Positions 35,489-45,773 of a stretch of 64,000 nt of DNA are shown here, one piece after another. This DNA is from Flavobacteriaceae bacterium. Lineage in GTDB: Bacteria > Bacteroidota > Bacteroidia > Flavobacteriales > Flavobacteriaceae. Numbering within the stretch: the stretch's first letter is position 1; each line of letters begins with the position of its first letter. The DNA lies in contig JAHEHF010000006.1 in assembly GCA_024644745.1 (NCBI GenBank), forward strand, positions 1 through 64,000. Reading direction: 5' to 3'. A program made the translations under genes and the position numbers. Below the pieces are notes generated by a model, which did not search any database, was not told where the DNA came from, and saw nothing but the letters and a program-made list of their open reading frames with translations.

Positions 35489-37915
35489 TTAATCTGTATT
35501 TTCAGAACCGTTCTGAATGATTCTTCTTACAGGAGCAGGTGCCTGGATACCTTCTTCTTTAAGTTTCTTGTATATGAGCAGCGCGATTTCGCTGTCAGTT
35601 TTCAAGGTATCCGAAAAAGTGGTCCAGTACATTAATGCAAAATTCAAGTTGCCGTCTGGTCCGTAACCATAGAAATAAGTCTTGGGAGCTGGTTCTTCAC
35701 TCGTGTTGGGATGGTCCATGGCAATTTGATTGAACAATTCGATAACTTTTTCCGGATCAGCATCAGGGGAGGTTTTCATGGGAACCTTGCTTCTTCTGTT
35801 CCTGTTTGACAAGGTCCAGTTGATCACTTTTTTGGAGATCAGATCCCCGTTTGGAATGATGACTTCTGCGCCGGAATAGGCCCTTATGTTACTTGATCTT
35901 ACCCCGATGTTGGTAACGACTCCCTTTTCCATGTCTACTTCAATGGTATCTCCTAAATTAATGGGTCTTTCAAAGGCGAGGATCAATCCTGAAACAAAAT
36001 TCAGCACAACGTTTTGTAAACCAAAGCCGATACCAACCCCAAGAGCGCCAAGTATAAAACCAAGTTTGCTGAGATCAACACCGGCAGCTACAAAACCGGC
36101 ATATAAACCTAAAGTGATCACCACTATTCGCAATACCAGAGAAATGGCAGGAGCTACACCTCTTGGTAAAACGGCAACCATCCATTCATCCTGAAATAAG
36201 GTCGCAGCGATTTTGGCAATAAACAAAGTAAAAATAAAAATTCCAACAAAGGCTAAAATACCACCAAGAGAAATGGTCATTTCACCAATTCGCCAATTCA
36301 TGGCGATCAGGTCATTGTAGCCATTGATGATGTAATCATATAGTTCGAATCCATTCAAGGTAAAAAACAACCAGAACAACAGACCAATAAAATTGAACAG
36401 TGGCCTAATCCTTTGGTGGGTAGCCTTCACCATTGCAGTGAGGGTCTGTATATTTGTGGTCGTCCTTAACTTGAATATAAGTATGAAGATACTTGTAAAT
36501 ACTTTTATGGCCAGGTAAGTGACAACACCAAAACTAAGCGATACGATAACCGATTTTGTCAGATAGTTTGACAGTGCCACCATACCAATTACATTGGCAA
36601 TGATTGAGATTATAAGCAGAAGTATATACAGCACCGAAATGAACTTAAAAGGCTTGATGATTTGAGAAAATTGTTCCGGTTTTTCTTTCACAATTTTTCG
36701 GCCGATGTACAAGGAAGCAATTAATAGCAAAGCATCGGTAATCAAAAGTCCTCGCACCAAATGTGCTTTGACTCCAATAAAGGCTTCAAAAGTGTTGATC
36801 ATATAAACGAGAAACAGAAGCCATAAAAAGACATACAATCTTTTATCAGTTAGTTTTGGAAGCAATAAAACAGTGGCTAAGAGCACGATCATGATATGGA
36901 ATTCTGCATAAGCTGGAACCATGGAATCATAAAAGAAAGCTGAAACCAACACACCAATTGACATGGTGGTCAGGAAAGGATTTTGAAGAACTTTTTTCGC
37001 TTGTTTTTCAATTGGATTCTTTATGGAAGTGATTTTCTTTTTCCACTTCATATTGGCCATAATGAGAAAGACCATAAACAAAACTAGAAATGCAATTTGG
37101 AAAACAAAGGTTTTTGTATTTAAATGAAAGAAATGGAGAAATTGAGATTTATTTTGCTTTATACCCTTGTAGATCAGCGAAGTAGAAGATAATGATTCGG
37201 TAGAGATACTATCTCCAATCATTAATTTATCACTTTTTTCCCATATGGGTTTGCTATCAATAACAAAATAATCTTTTCGCCTTTGATTTTCAGCAAATTC
37301 AATATTTGAAATTTCTTCATCTATGATGAGCACCAATTCCGTGACTTTTTTCTGAATGACAAAGACGCTATCCAATCTGGTATGGGCGGCTTTCATGACA
37401 TCTTCCAAAGCAGCAATAGCTTTATCAAAGCTTTCTGCCATTTCTTTGGATTCACTTCTATCAGCCAGTTGTTTTTTAGTGAGTTCCCAACGATTTAATT
37501 CATAGAACACATCATTAATGATCTTACTGATCTCTTCTGATCTATCTTTAATGCTGCTTTGATAGTCATTTAAAACCGTTTTATAATTCGTCCATTCAAC
37601 TTTTCGAACTTTAAGATCTCTGAGGGTTACATCTTCTCTTTTTAAAAACGAAGAATCCACTAATTTGAGAATTTCAGGAGCAGTAGCCATAACCATAGAG
37701 TCAATTTCAAGGATTCTTTCACTTTGATCCAAGGTTCCTTTGAGTTTCAATAATTGTTGGCCGAGTTTTTCGGATTCTTCTGAAATATCCCCAATAGCAA
37801 TCGATTTATTTGAAACAGACGTACTGTCAGTTTTGTTCTCCTGTGCCTCAAGACTAAGAGACATCAACAAAATGAACACGAAAAGTGGATAAAATCTAAG
37901 GCTTGTATATTTCAT
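35489..37915 (-). CDS. Large mechanosensitive channel (MscS/MscK-like)
   Basis: 808 residues from the ATG at 37915; the frame extends to a TTG at 37930, but the signal peptide starts at the ATG. After the signal peptide comes a periplasmic coiled-coil-rich region (about 30-260), then about ten membrane helices (260-600). The MscS core follows: the pore helix LSKLGFILGALGVGIGFGLQNVV with Gly/Ala packing, FVSGLILAFERPINLGD, and the cytoplasmic beta domain with SSNIRAYSGAEVIIPNG. It gates in response to membrane tension and protects against hypo-osmotic shock. The extended N-terminus resembles MscK/MscM-type members. Confidence 0.88.
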   Translation of the reverse strand: MKYTSLRFYPLFVFILLMSLSLEAQENKTDSTSVSNKSIAIGDISEESEKLGQQLLKLKGTLDQSERILEIDSMVMATAPEILKLVDSSFLKREDVTLRDLKVRKVEWTNYKTVLNDYQSSIKDRSEEISKIINDVFYELNRWELTKKQLADRSESKEMAESFDKAIAALEDVMKAAHTRLDSVFVIQKKVTELVLIIDEEISNIEFAENQRRKDYFVIDSKPIWEKSDKLMIGDSISTESLSSTSLIYKGIKQNKSQFLHFFHLNTKTFVFQIAFLVLFMVFLIMANMKWKKKITSIKNPIEKQAKKVLQNPFLTTMSIGVLVSAFFYDSMVPAYAEFHIMIVLLATVLLLPKLTDKRLYVFLWLLFLVYMINTFEAFIGVKAHLVRGLLITDALLLIASLYIGRKIVKEKPEQFSQIIKPFKFISVLYILLLIISIIANVIGMVALSNYLTKSVIVSLSFGVVTYLAIKVFTSIFILIFKLRTTTNIQTLTAMVKATHQRIRPLFNFIGLLFWLFFTLNGFELYDYIINGYNDLIAMNWRIGEMTISLGGILAFVGIFIFTLFIAKIAATLFQDEWMVAVLPRGVAPAISLVLRIVVITLGLYAGFVAAGVDLSKLGFILGALGVGIGFGLQNVVLNFVSGLILAFERPINLGDTIEVDMEKGVVTNIGVRSSNIRAYSGAEVIIPNGDLISKKVINWTLSNRNRRSKVPMKTSPDADPEKVIELFNQIAMDHPNTSEEPAPKTYFYGYGPDGNLNFALMYWTTFSDTLKTDSEIALLIYKKLKEEGIQAPAPVRRIIQNGSENTD

Positions 37916-38054
37916 AAATAGCTGTTTCAAAGGAACAATATACTTATTTTTTTATTTAACTCATGGGGCTGGTCATGGTAAGCTATGGTTTGAATTCTCA
38001 AAAAACAACCTATATTTAAGAACCCTTTTATTAGCTCTAATAAAATTATAAACA

Positions 38055-39029
38055 ATGGCAAATTCGGATACTATTTTAAGAGTTGGAATGGCTCAGATTT
38101 CACCGGTATGGTTAGACAAGCAAAGTACCATTAAAAAGATCATTGATCAGATTACAGCGGCAGGAAGGCAGCATTGTGAATTACTTGTTTTTGGGGAAGG
38201 ATTATTACCCGGTTATCCTTTTTGGTTGAGTCTTACCAAAGCAACTGTTTTTGATTCCAGGATACAAAAGGAAATCCATGCCCACTATGTTCGAAATGCG
38301 ATTCAGGTTGAATCCGGTGAGCTGGATGACATATGCAAGGCATGTAAAACCCATAAAATTGCAATTTATCTTGGAATCATTGAAAGGCCGGCCAGCAGGG
38401 GAGGGCACAGCCTTTATTGCTCCCTGGTGTTTATTGACGCTGGTGGAAATATTTGTTCTGTGCATAGAAAATTGCAACCAACCTATGATGAAAGACTTAC
38501 CTGGTCTCCAGGTGATGGGCATGGCTTACAGGTTCATCCTCTTAAAAAATTTTCTGTTGGGGGTTTAAATTGCTGGGAAAACTGGATGCCTTTGACGCGA
38601 ACAGCACTTTATGGTTTAGGAGAAAACCTGCACGTGGCGGTCTGGCCGGGATCGGATTATAATACCAGAGATATTACCAGGTTTATCGCTCGTGAGTCCA
38701 GATCTTTTGTGGTTTCTGTATCGAGTCTGATGGGTAAAACTGATTTTCCAAAATCTACACCGCATTTGGACAGTATTTTAGCAGATTGCCCTGAAGTACT
38801 TGCCAATGGGGGTTCGTGTATAGCGGGCCCTGATGGAGAATGGCTGGTTGAACCATTAATTGGAAAAGAAGGACTGATCATACAGGATATAGACCATAAT
38901 CGGGTTTTGGAGGAGCGACAGAATTTTGACCCGGTCGGACATTATTCAAGACCTGATGTAACTCGTTTAGAGGTGAATAGAACAAGGCAATCCGTCGTTG
39001 ATTTCAATGAAGAATTCAAAGATCAATAG
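38055..39029 (+). CDS. Nitrilase-type carbon-nitrogen hydrolase
   Basis: 324 residues. The Glu-Lys-Cys triad is E48 (GEGLLPGYPFW), K139 (HRKLQPTYDER) and C173 (GGLNCWENWMPL). The CWENWMPL and QPTYDERLTWSPGDG context is that of true nitrilases, which hydrolyse nitriles to carboxylic acids and ammonia, more than of amidase branches. The natural nitrile is unknown. The stop is followed after 4 nt by the ATG of a racemase-family gene, so the two are likely coexpressed. Confidence 0.9.
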   Translation: MANSDTILRVGMAQISPVWLDKQSTIKKIIDQITAAGRQHCELLVFGEGLLPGYPFWLSLTKATVFDSRIQKEIHAHYVRNAIQVESGELDDICKACKTHKIAIYLGIIERPASRGGHSLYCSLVFIDAGGNICSVHRKLQPTYDERLTWSPGDGHGLQVHPLKKFSVGGLNCWENWMPLTRTALYGLGENLHVAVWPGSDYNTRDITRFIARESRSFVVSVSSLMGKTDFPKSTPHLDSILADCPEVLANGGSCIAGPDGEWLVEPLIGKEGLIIQDIDHNRVLEERQNFDPVGHYSRPDVTRLEVNRTRQSVVDFNEEFKDQ

Positions 39030-39033
39030 TAGT

Positions 39034-39726
39034 ATGAAAAAAATTGGATTGATAGGAGGAATGAGTTGGGAATCGACCCTGATGTATTATGAATTGATCA
39101 ATAAAAAAGTGAAGGCAATGCTGGGAGGTTTGCATTCCTCGAATTGTGTATTGGAGTCAGTTGATTTTTCCGAAATTGCTGAACTTCAGGCAGAGGAAAA
39201 CTGGAAGGCCCTTGATGCTTTGATGATCTCAAGGGCAAAATCACTTCAAAATTCCGGAGCGGAACTCCTTGTGATCTGTGCCAATACCATGCATTTATGT
39301 GTTGACGCCATTGAACAGCACACCAGCATCCCCGTGGTCCATATTGCGAAGGTAACGGCGGATGAGATCAAAGAGGCCCGTCTTGACAAGGTGGCATTGC
39401 TTGGAACAAAATTTACCATGGAAAAGGATTTCTTTAAAAACATCCTGATCAACGCCGGAATAGATGTCATCGTACCTGAAGAAGAGGACCGCGATTTGAT
39501 ACATGATATCATTTACAATGAATTGGTCAGGGGAGAAGTGCAACCGGCATCGAAGAAAACTTACCTGCGTATCATTGAGGCCCTCAAAGGGCAAGGGGCA
39601 CAGGGAGTCATTTTGGGATGTACAGAAATTCCTTTGCTGATAGGCCAGGAAGACACAGACCTTCCTCTTTTTAATACGACCAAAATTCACGCCGAAAAAG
39701 CGGTTGAGCGTGCCCTGGAAGGGTAA
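39034..39726 (+). CDS. Aspartate/glutamate racemase-family protein
   Basis: 230 residues from the ATG at 39034; upstream codons in the frame overlap the nitrilase gene and are not conserved. The two catalytic cysteines are C82 (CANTMH) and C196 (GCTEIPLL), with the N-terminal KKIGLIGGMSWEST typical of the YgeA / broad-specificity amino-acid racemase group. It interconverts L- and D-aspartate or glutamate, or a related 2-amino acid. The close coupling to a nitrilase is unusual for a peptidoglycan-related racemase. Confidence 0.9.
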   Translation: MKKIGLIGGMSWESTLMYYELINKKVKAMLGGLHSSNCVLESVDFSEIAELQAEENWKALDALMISRAKSLQNSGAELLVICANTMHLCVDAIEQHTSIPVVHIAKVTADEIKEARLDKVALLGTKFTMEKDFFKNILINAGIDVIVPEEEDRDLIHDIIYNELVRGEVQPASKKTYLRIIEALKGQGAQGVILGCTEIPLLIGQEDTDLPLFNTTKIHAEKAVERALEG

Positions 39727-39734
39727 TTATATGC

Positions 39735-41864
39735 TTAGACTTTGCTGTGAAGGGAGAGTTGAATTCTTTTTCGAACTTTGTCAATATCCAGAACTTTCAC
39801 AATCACTTGCTGGTGCAGATTGACGATCTCGTTTACATCTTTTACAAAGGTGTCGGACAGGTTGGATACATGGATCAGTCCGTTTTCCTTAATTCCGATG
39901 TCCACAAAACATCCAAAATTTGTGATGTTGTTGACGATGCCGGGAAGCAATTGTCCCTCCTTCAGGTCCTCAAGGGTATTGATATTCTGGTCAAAAGTAA
40001 AAATCCTGGCTTTTTCTCTGGGATCCGCACCCGGTTTTACCAGTTCTTTGACAATGTCCTTCAAAGTAGGCAGCCCTGTGCTTTCAGAACAGTATTTTAT
40101 GAGATCGATCTGGTCAAGCAGGGTCTTGTTCCCGATCAATTCAGACACAGTCTTGTTTTCATCTTTGGCCATTTGCTCAACGATAGGGTAACTCTCGGGA
40201 TGAACTGCTGAGTCATCGAGCGGGTTTTCCGGATTTTTGATCCTCAGGAATCCTGCGCTTTGCTGAAAGGCCTTGGGGCCCAGTCCCGTTACTTTCCTGA
40301 TATCCTTCCGGCTTGAAAAAGGGCCGTTTTCTTTCCTGTAATCAACGATGTGATGAGCTGTTTTTTCTCCGATTCCTGAAACATGTTTCAATAAGGAAAC
40401 ACTGGCCGTATTGAGATTGACCCCAATGGTATTCACGCAGCTTTCCACCACGGCTTCCAGACTCTGTTTTAACTTGCTTTGGTCCACATCATGCTGGTAC
40501 TGACCCACACCTATTGATTTGGGATCAATTTTCACAAGTTCTGCCAACGGATCTGCCAATCTTCTGCCAATTGATACTGCTCCCCTGACCGTGACGTCAA
40601 AATCAGGAAATTCATCCCTGGCAATTTTAGAGGCTGAATAAATTGAGGCTCCTGCCTCATTGACCACAAATACTTCAATTTCTTTATTAAAATGCATCTT
40701 GCGGATCAGGGCCTCTGTCTCTCTTGATGCCGTCCCGTTGCCAATAGCAATGGCCTGAATTTTGTAGGCATCTACCAGAGAGCTTATTTTTCTCATCGCA
40801 CCCTTACGGTCATTTTGCGGGGCATGGGGGTAAATATTTTCATTGTATTCCAATCCTCCCTGGGCATTCAGGCAGACCAGTTTGCAACCTGAGCGATATC
40901 CCGGATCGATGGCCAGAATTCTTTTCTCTCCCAGTGGTGCTCCAAGCAGCAATTGCCTGAGGTTTTTGGCAAAAACCTGAATGGATTTATCATCTGCTTT
41001 TTCTTTTGTTTCATGCAGCACCTCATTTGACAAAGAAGGGTAAAGCAATCTTTTATATGCGTCTTCAATGGCCAGTTCGATCTGATCGGCACATTCGTTT
41101 TGGCTGTGAATCACTTTCTGTTTTATTTCCTTCAGAACCCTCTCGTGGTCGATCTCGATCTTTACCCGGATAAAACCTTCTCTTTCTGCTCTTAATATAG
41201 CCAATAGCCTGTGAGAGGGGCAGGAATGGAGTTCCTCTTCCCACTGAAAATAATTCTTGAATTTAAGGGCCTTTTCATCTTCGGCTTTGGTCTTGATGAC
41301 CCTTGTGTGAATGCGAGCGAATTTGTTGAGGTGCCAGCGCAGTTTATTTCTTATGCTCTGTCTTTCATTTATCCATTCTGAAATAATATGGCGACTCCCT
41401 TGCAGTGCAATTTCTGTATTCGTCACCTCATCATTGATGTACCTTGCCGCAATGGTGCCAAGAAAATCTGCCTTTTGACTCATCACGATTTTTGCGAGTG
41501 GTTCCAATCCATTGTTACGGGCTTTCTCTGCCTTTGTCTTTCGGTTTCTTTTAAAGGGAAGATACAGGTCTTCAAGTGAAGTCAGATCTCCGGTGGCCTC
41601 AATCTTGGTCTTTAATTCGTCGGTGAGGACCTCCTGCTCCTCAAGGGTTTTTAAAATACTGCTTTTGCGTTTTTCCAGAGCCTCAAAAAGCTGCTTAAAT
41701 TTAAGGATGTCACCAATCTGTACTTCATCCATATTTCCCGTGAGCTCTTTTCGATATCGTGAAATAAAGGGGATGGTACAATCTTCATTGATCAATTGAA
41801 TCGTATTGGCTATTCCTGCTGCAGGAAGGTTTGTTTTTGAGGCTATGAAGCTTGATAATTGCAT
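39735..41864 (-). CDS. tex: Tex-family RNA-binding transcription accessory protein
   Basis: 709 residues from the ATG at 41864; the frame extends to a TTG at 41885, but the -7 promoter element (41883-41890) overlaps that point. Domains in order: Tex N-terminal helical region (1-300), YqgF/RuvC-like domain (LAIDPGYRSGCKLV, about 315-440), helix-hairpin-helix (VNLNTASVSLLKHVSGIG), and a C-terminal S1 RNA-binding domain (VNNITNFGCFVDIGIKENGL). Tex binds nucleic acid and affects transcription; details are unclear in this phylum. It is convergent with the racemase gene, with 8 nt between stops. Confidence 0.94.
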   Translation of the reverse strand: MQLSSFIASKTNLPAAGIANTIQLINEDCTIPFISRYRKELTGNMDEVQIGDILKFKQLFEALEKRKSSILKTLEEQEVLTDELKTKIEATGDLTSLEDLYLPFKRNRKTKAEKARNNGLEPLAKIVMSQKADFLGTIAARYINDEVTNTEIALQGSRHIISEWINERQSIRNKLRWHLNKFARIHTRVIKTKAEDEKALKFKNYFQWEEELHSCPSHRLLAILRAEREGFIRVKIEIDHERVLKEIKQKVIHSQNECADQIELAIEDAYKRLLYPSLSNEVLHETKEKADDKSIQVFAKNLRQLLLGAPLGEKRILAIDPGYRSGCKLVCLNAQGGLEYNENIYPHAPQNDRKGAMRKISSLVDAYKIQAIAIGNGTASRETEALIRKMHFNKEIEVFVVNEAGASIYSASKIARDEFPDFDVTVRGAVSIGRRLADPLAELVKIDPKSIGVGQYQHDVDQSKLKQSLEAVVESCVNTIGVNLNTASVSLLKHVSGIGEKTAHHIVDYRKENGPFSSRKDIRKVTGLGPKAFQQSAGFLRIKNPENPLDDSAVHPESYPIVEQMAKDENKTVSELIGNKTLLDQIDLIKYCSESTGLPTLKDIVKELVKPGADPREKARIFTFDQNINTLEDLKEGQLLPGIVNNITNFGCFVDIGIKENGLIHVSNLSDTFVKDVNEIVNLHQQVIVKVLDIDKVRKRIQLSLHSKV

Positions 41865-41882
41865 GTTTCGAATTTGAAAACA

Positions 41883-41890
41883 CAAAGGTA
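41883..41890 (-). promoter_or_regulatory. -7 element of tex
   Basis: Minus strand TACCTTTG, 18 nt before the ATG at 41864. No TTG at the expected -33 distance. Confidence 0.5.
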
Positions 41891-41933
41891 TTGTTTCAAA
41901 GAGATAAATTAAAGATGAATCCTAAAAACCAAT

Positions 41934-41952
41934 AAAAAAAGGCCCCCTTTTT
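41934..41952 (-). terminator. Intrinsic terminator after the beta-barrel receptor gene
   Basis: Minus strand AAAAAGG-GGG-CCTTTTT with the T-run extending to seven, starting 13 nt after the stop at 41966. The stem is short and A/T-rich. Confidence 0.6.
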
Positions 41953-41965
41953 CTTAAACTCTAAT

Positions 41966-44671
41966 TTAAATTTCATAGCGCAATCTGAATGTAATCAAGC
42001 GGGGTTGTATAAAAATTCGTGATTGGGAAACAAAAAGATTTGTAGCCGTATTGGTCAGTTTTGAGTCAATATCCAGTAAATTCGTCGCCACTATTTCATA
42101 TTCCCATTTGGCATCTCTGTTTTTTCTGTAAGCCAGGGATGCATTCCAGGTTTGAAAGGAACCGCTATTACCGCCTTTTAAAGTTTGTCGCGTGTAGGTA
42201 TAGTCTGTTCTTAAAGTCACCGACTGCCAGATATAGGCATCAAAATCTATGGATGGGGCACTGGTATAAAACGTAGTTTCATTTGTTCCCTGGTTATTTG
42301 TGGCGATCCTGTAGTTGTATTTTATGCTCACATTTGGAGCCTTTCTGAAATTGGTGCGCAGCCCCGGGGTATAACTTTGCGTAAACCCTGTGTTAACCGA
42401 CCTTCTGGTATCAATGAACTGGTTTATTTTACTGTAATTCAAATTTAAATTCACAGATGCGATCAACTTCCCGAAGGTACGCTGCACGCGTCCAAAGGCA
42501 GTGGCGGTCTCGTCAGCAAAATTGGAATTGAAAAAAGTACTTGTGTTGATGACATTTTCAAAAAAAGTAACATTCCTGATCTGATCAATATTTTTAGTAT
42601 AGGCCACGCGTGCGAAAACATTGGTATAATTAAATAAATTAAAGCTGGTATAGAGCAGACTCAAGTTATGTGCCAATGCATTCTGCAATTCCGGTTCACC
42701 GAACTGAATACTGCTGAAATTATTTAAAACCAGGCCTCTTGCGAGCTTGGTGACGTCCGTGAATTGATTTTGCATATTATACCTGAAGGTCAGGCTTTCA
42801 CTGTTTTTAAATTGAATTCGTGTTTCAAAATCAGGCATTATTCTAAAAAAATCGTCTTTGAATTTCTGACCCAACTGCCTGTTATTATTGCCGTAAGAAT
42901 GAATGGAAAATCCTGGCGTAATGGTGAATTTTCCTGCTTTTAAACGATAATGGGCCCCTAAGTATACATCCTTAAAATTATATTCAACATCATTACTGGC
43001 AAGGCCGTCATTGAACGCAGGGGTAGGGTCAAATGTGGACCCGTCATCCAAAAATTGAAATAAATTCGATTTGAATTTTTGATGGCTTAAAATGGTTCCC
43101 AATGTTAAATTAAGATTGCTTTTTGGATTGATAATGTAAAAATAATCGAGTTTTGCGTCGAGTTGATTTGATTGAATGCGTCGGTCCTGAGCAATGTTAT
43201 AATCCTGCTGATCCGGGTCCAACCCTAAATTGTCTGCAGTGGCTTCATAATTGTCTTTATCTTCCAGGATTGAATTGTAAAAAGGGTCCTCATCTCTAAG
43301 TAAATGCTGTGCCTCAAAGGCAAAAATATTATTCTCATTCAGCGTATGGTAAAAATTTATATTTTGATTGATGCTGTAAGGAGTTGTTTCATCCAATTGG
43401 TAGGTATTCCCTACAACAGATGACAACAAATTCTGAACTTGTGAATCATTGGAAACCCGGCTCAGGATGTCATAATCCAATTGGTTGTTCACATTTGGCT
43501 GATAAGAGGCACTGAGTTTTAATAAGCCCTGTTTGGATCGTTCCTGACTTGTCTGATCAGTTGTTTCAATGGGGATGCCCAGATCGGAATCTGTATATTG
43601 CGTAATACTGCTTTGTTTTGAATCAATGAGGCTGTTGCTATAGATGGCAAAGCCGCTAATATCTAAGGCAGCATTTGGTGACCAGCTGAAATTTGTAGCA
43701 CCGAGGATATTTTCAACAGACAAGGCATTATTTTGACTGGTCAGAAAACTCAGGTCATTATTTCCTAAATTCAAGTTTGTGCCACTGGCTCTGCTCGGCA
43801 TTCTAAAGCCTCCCCCAAATCCTCGTATATCTCTGGGCGTTAAGACAACTTCTCCTATATTGTTGATGTCACCAATAAAGTTGAATGTGAATTTCGGGGA
43901 ATAATAAAAGAGTTTCGGTTGCAGTAAATAGAGTCCTTTTTCTGCTGTTGAATAGCCGGCTCCTCCACTGATATTTCCAAACCAAAAATTCTCTTTACCT
44001 TCTTTCAGTTTAATGTTCAAGGCAACATTGTCGCTGTTATTCGTCACGTTTCTCAGTTGTCCGACTTCCGAGAAATTACGCAAGACCTGAACCTTATCTA
44101 CCGCATTCGAAGGAATATTTTTCGTTGCAATTTTCGTGTCCCCGTCAAAAAAATCTTTTCCGTTTACCATGAGCTTATTGACGACCTTACCCTCTACTTC
44201 AACCTGTCCCTCTTCGTTTATCTCAACGCCGGGAAGTTTTTCCAGGACATCTTCCAGTTTTCTTTCGGAGCCGTTTTTAAAGGAATCTGCATTGTAAACT
44301 ATGGTATCACCCTTGACGGTTACCGGCATTTCATAGGTCAATTCAATCTCGTCCAGGGCTTTGTCCGGTTTGAGGATAAAATCTCGTGTCACATCTGTTT
44401 CCTGCGTAGAAATAATTTCTTCAAGGCTCTTCATTCCTATATAACTCACTTGAAACTTATAGGAGGTGTTTTGTAACAGGTTAAGAGAAAAATAACCTTT
44501 TTCATTCGTTATGGCAAAAGACTCTAAAGCGTTGGTTGATTGATTTATTGCAATTACATTGGCTAATTCCAGTGGGCTGTCAATACTGTCTTTTACAATA
44601 CCGTCAAATTTAATTTGTGAGAAAGTCAAATTTATGGAGCAGAGCAGTAGCGCAAAAATTATTTTTTTCAT
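41966..44671 (-). CDS. TonB-receptor-like outer-membrane beta-barrel protein
   Basis: 901 residues from the ATG at 44671, which begins a clean signal peptide (KKIIFALLLCSINLTFSQ); an ATG nine codons upstream is less likely. After it come a carboxypeptidase-regulatory-like domain (about 20-105), a plug-like domain (about 115-215, with LEDVLEKLPGVEINEEGQVE), then a long series of aromatic-rich strands ending LITFRLRYEI, typical of a 22-stranded barrel. This OMP_b-brl_3 type is related to SusC receptors but has no SusD partner here. It follows the GLPGLI gene at 41-nt spacing, a recurring pairing in this phylum. The transported ligand is unknown. Confidence 0.85.
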   Translation of the reverse strand: MKKIIFALLLCSINLTFSQIKFDGIVKDSIDSPLELANVIAINQSTNALESFAITNEKGYFSLNLLQNTSYKFQVSYIGMKSLEEIISTQETDVTRDFILKPDKALDEIELTYEMPVTVKGDTIVYNADSFKNGSERKLEDVLEKLPGVEINEEGQVEVEGKVVNKLMVNGKDFFDGDTKIATKNIPSNAVDKVQVLRNFSEVGQLRNVTNNSDNVALNIKLKEGKENFWFGNISGGAGYSTAEKGLYLLQPKLFYYSPKFTFNFIGDINNIGEVVLTPRDIRGFGGGFRMPSRASGTNLNLGNNDLSFLTSQNNALSVENILGATNFSWSPNAALDISGFAIYSNSLIDSKQSSITQYTDSDLGIPIETTDQTSQERSKQGLLKLSASYQPNVNNQLDYDILSRVSNDSQVQNLLSSVVGNTYQLDETTPYSINQNINFYHTLNENNIFAFEAQHLLRDEDPFYNSILEDKDNYEATADNLGLDPDQQDYNIAQDRRIQSNQLDAKLDYFYIINPKSNLNLTLGTILSHQKFKSNLFQFLDDGSTFDPTPAFNDGLASNDVEYNFKDVYLGAHYRLKAGKFTITPGFSIHSYGNNNRQLGQKFKDDFFRIMPDFETRIQFKNSESLTFRYNMQNQFTDVTKLARGLVLNNFSSIQFGEPELQNALAHNLSLLYTSFNLFNYTNVFARVAYTKNIDQIRNVTFFENVINTSTFFNSNFADETATAFGRVQRTFGKLIASVNLNLNYSKINQFIDTRRSVNTGFTQSYTPGLRTNFRKAPNVSIKYNYRIATNNQGTNETTFYTSAPSIDFDAYIWQSVTLRTDYTYTRQTLKGGNSGSFQTWNASLAYRKNRDAKWEYEIVATNLLDIDSKLTNTATNLFVSQSRIFIQPRLITFRLRYEI

Positions 44672-44712
44672 GCGGTATGGTTCGTTGATGACTTCCATTG
44701 AAAAAAATAAAA

Positions 44713-45558
44713 TTAATTTCTTCTGACCCCTGGTCTGCCACGGTTGTTTCTCATTTCCTGCATTTTTCCGGATATGATCTCCTGGTATTCTTTTTTGTTT
44801 ACGATCTTTCCTTTGTCAGGAGCTTTGATTTTGGTTTTCTCCTCAGGATTTATAATAATTTTTGAACACAACATGGTCGTTTTATCATAACTCACTTCAA
44901 GAATCAGACCCGGAAGTCCCCAGTATTCCAAAGGACCCTGACTCACTGGAATCTGTGGTGAATACCAGGCAACCACTTCGGTCATCTGAATTTCTTCTTC
45001 CTTTTCCGGACCCTTGATAGAGTCAGATTTAGTCTCGTTGTTATTTCTCAGGCGATTCCAGGAAAAGTCATACCAGGTAAGATCATAAGAAGGAATCCTG
45101 GCCGTAGCTTTAAAACAGGTGTATTTTCCTATCTGCTTTGTTTCGGAGCCCATTTGCCAGTCAATAGAAAGCAAGGCATCTTTGACTAAAAATTGCTTCC
45201 CGTAAAATTCTTGTTTTTGAAGTAAGGACTTGTCTTTAATATTTTTATACTGCTCACCTGGAGAGAAATTTTTTCCCCAGGTATCTGTTGCTCCCGAGAT
45301 CGCATCAATTTTTTCATCTTCTTTAAAAACGGATTCTTCCTTGTTGAAGGATAAAATATAAGTTTTCTCCAGTCTGTTTTTCAATTGTTCCTGAATTTGC
45401 TTTTTCTGAGCCTCACTCATCGTGGCTCCAAAGCTCCCGAGTTCCATAACAGACTTTGAATTGTAATAGGCCTTGCCTTGAAAATCTTGTGCGGCAATAA
45501 TTAAAGGCAATAACATTGCACAAAAAATCAAATTTCTTTTCAAAAATAAATGTCTCAT
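44713..45558 (-). CDS. GLPGLI-family protein
   Basis: 281 residues with a signal peptide (about 1-23). The namesake motif is exact near the C-terminus (YWGLPGLILEV). These proteins of unknown function are exported and often encoded beside TonB-receptor-like barrels, as here (41 nt upstream of the barrel gene). The Arg/Asn-rich C-terminal tail (MRNNRGRPGVRRN) is variable in the family. A -7 promoter element lies 28 nt before the start. Confidence 0.9.
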   Translation of the reverse strand: MRHLFLKRNLIFCAMLLPLIIAAQDFQGKAYYNSKSVMELGSFGATMSEAQKKQIQEQLKNRLEKTYILSFNKEESVFKEDEKIDAISGATDTWGKNFSPGEQYKNIKDKSLLQKQEFYGKQFLVKDALLSIDWQMGSETKQIGKYTCFKATARIPSYDLTWYDFSWNRLRNNNETKSDSIKGPEKEEEIQMTEVVAWYSPQIPVSQGPLEYWGLPGLILEVSYDKTTMLCSKIIINPEEKTKIKAPDKGKIVNKKEYQEIISGKMQEMRNNRGRPGVRRN

Positions 45559-45586
45559 GATAGGTCTGCAATTCAGTATTGTTTAA

Positions 45587-45594
45587 CAAAAATA
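45587..45594 (-). promoter_or_regulatory. -7 element of the GLPGLI / barrel gene pair
   Basis: Minus strand TATTTTTG, 28 nt before the ATG at 45558; no well-placed TTG. Confidence 0.45.
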
Positions 45595-45773
45595 CAAAAA
45601 AAGTTAGACAAATTAGCAGGATGTATCAAATTTTAATTTGATGTGTCACGCCTTTCCACTTTTTAAAATGAACATCAAAATCAAGATCCTTGAATTTGAG
45701 TCCTGTTAAAGTACTGTTTTTAGTTGACTTAAAGAGGGGGCAGAAGAAAGTATTTCATGGAGACCTATAGGAT

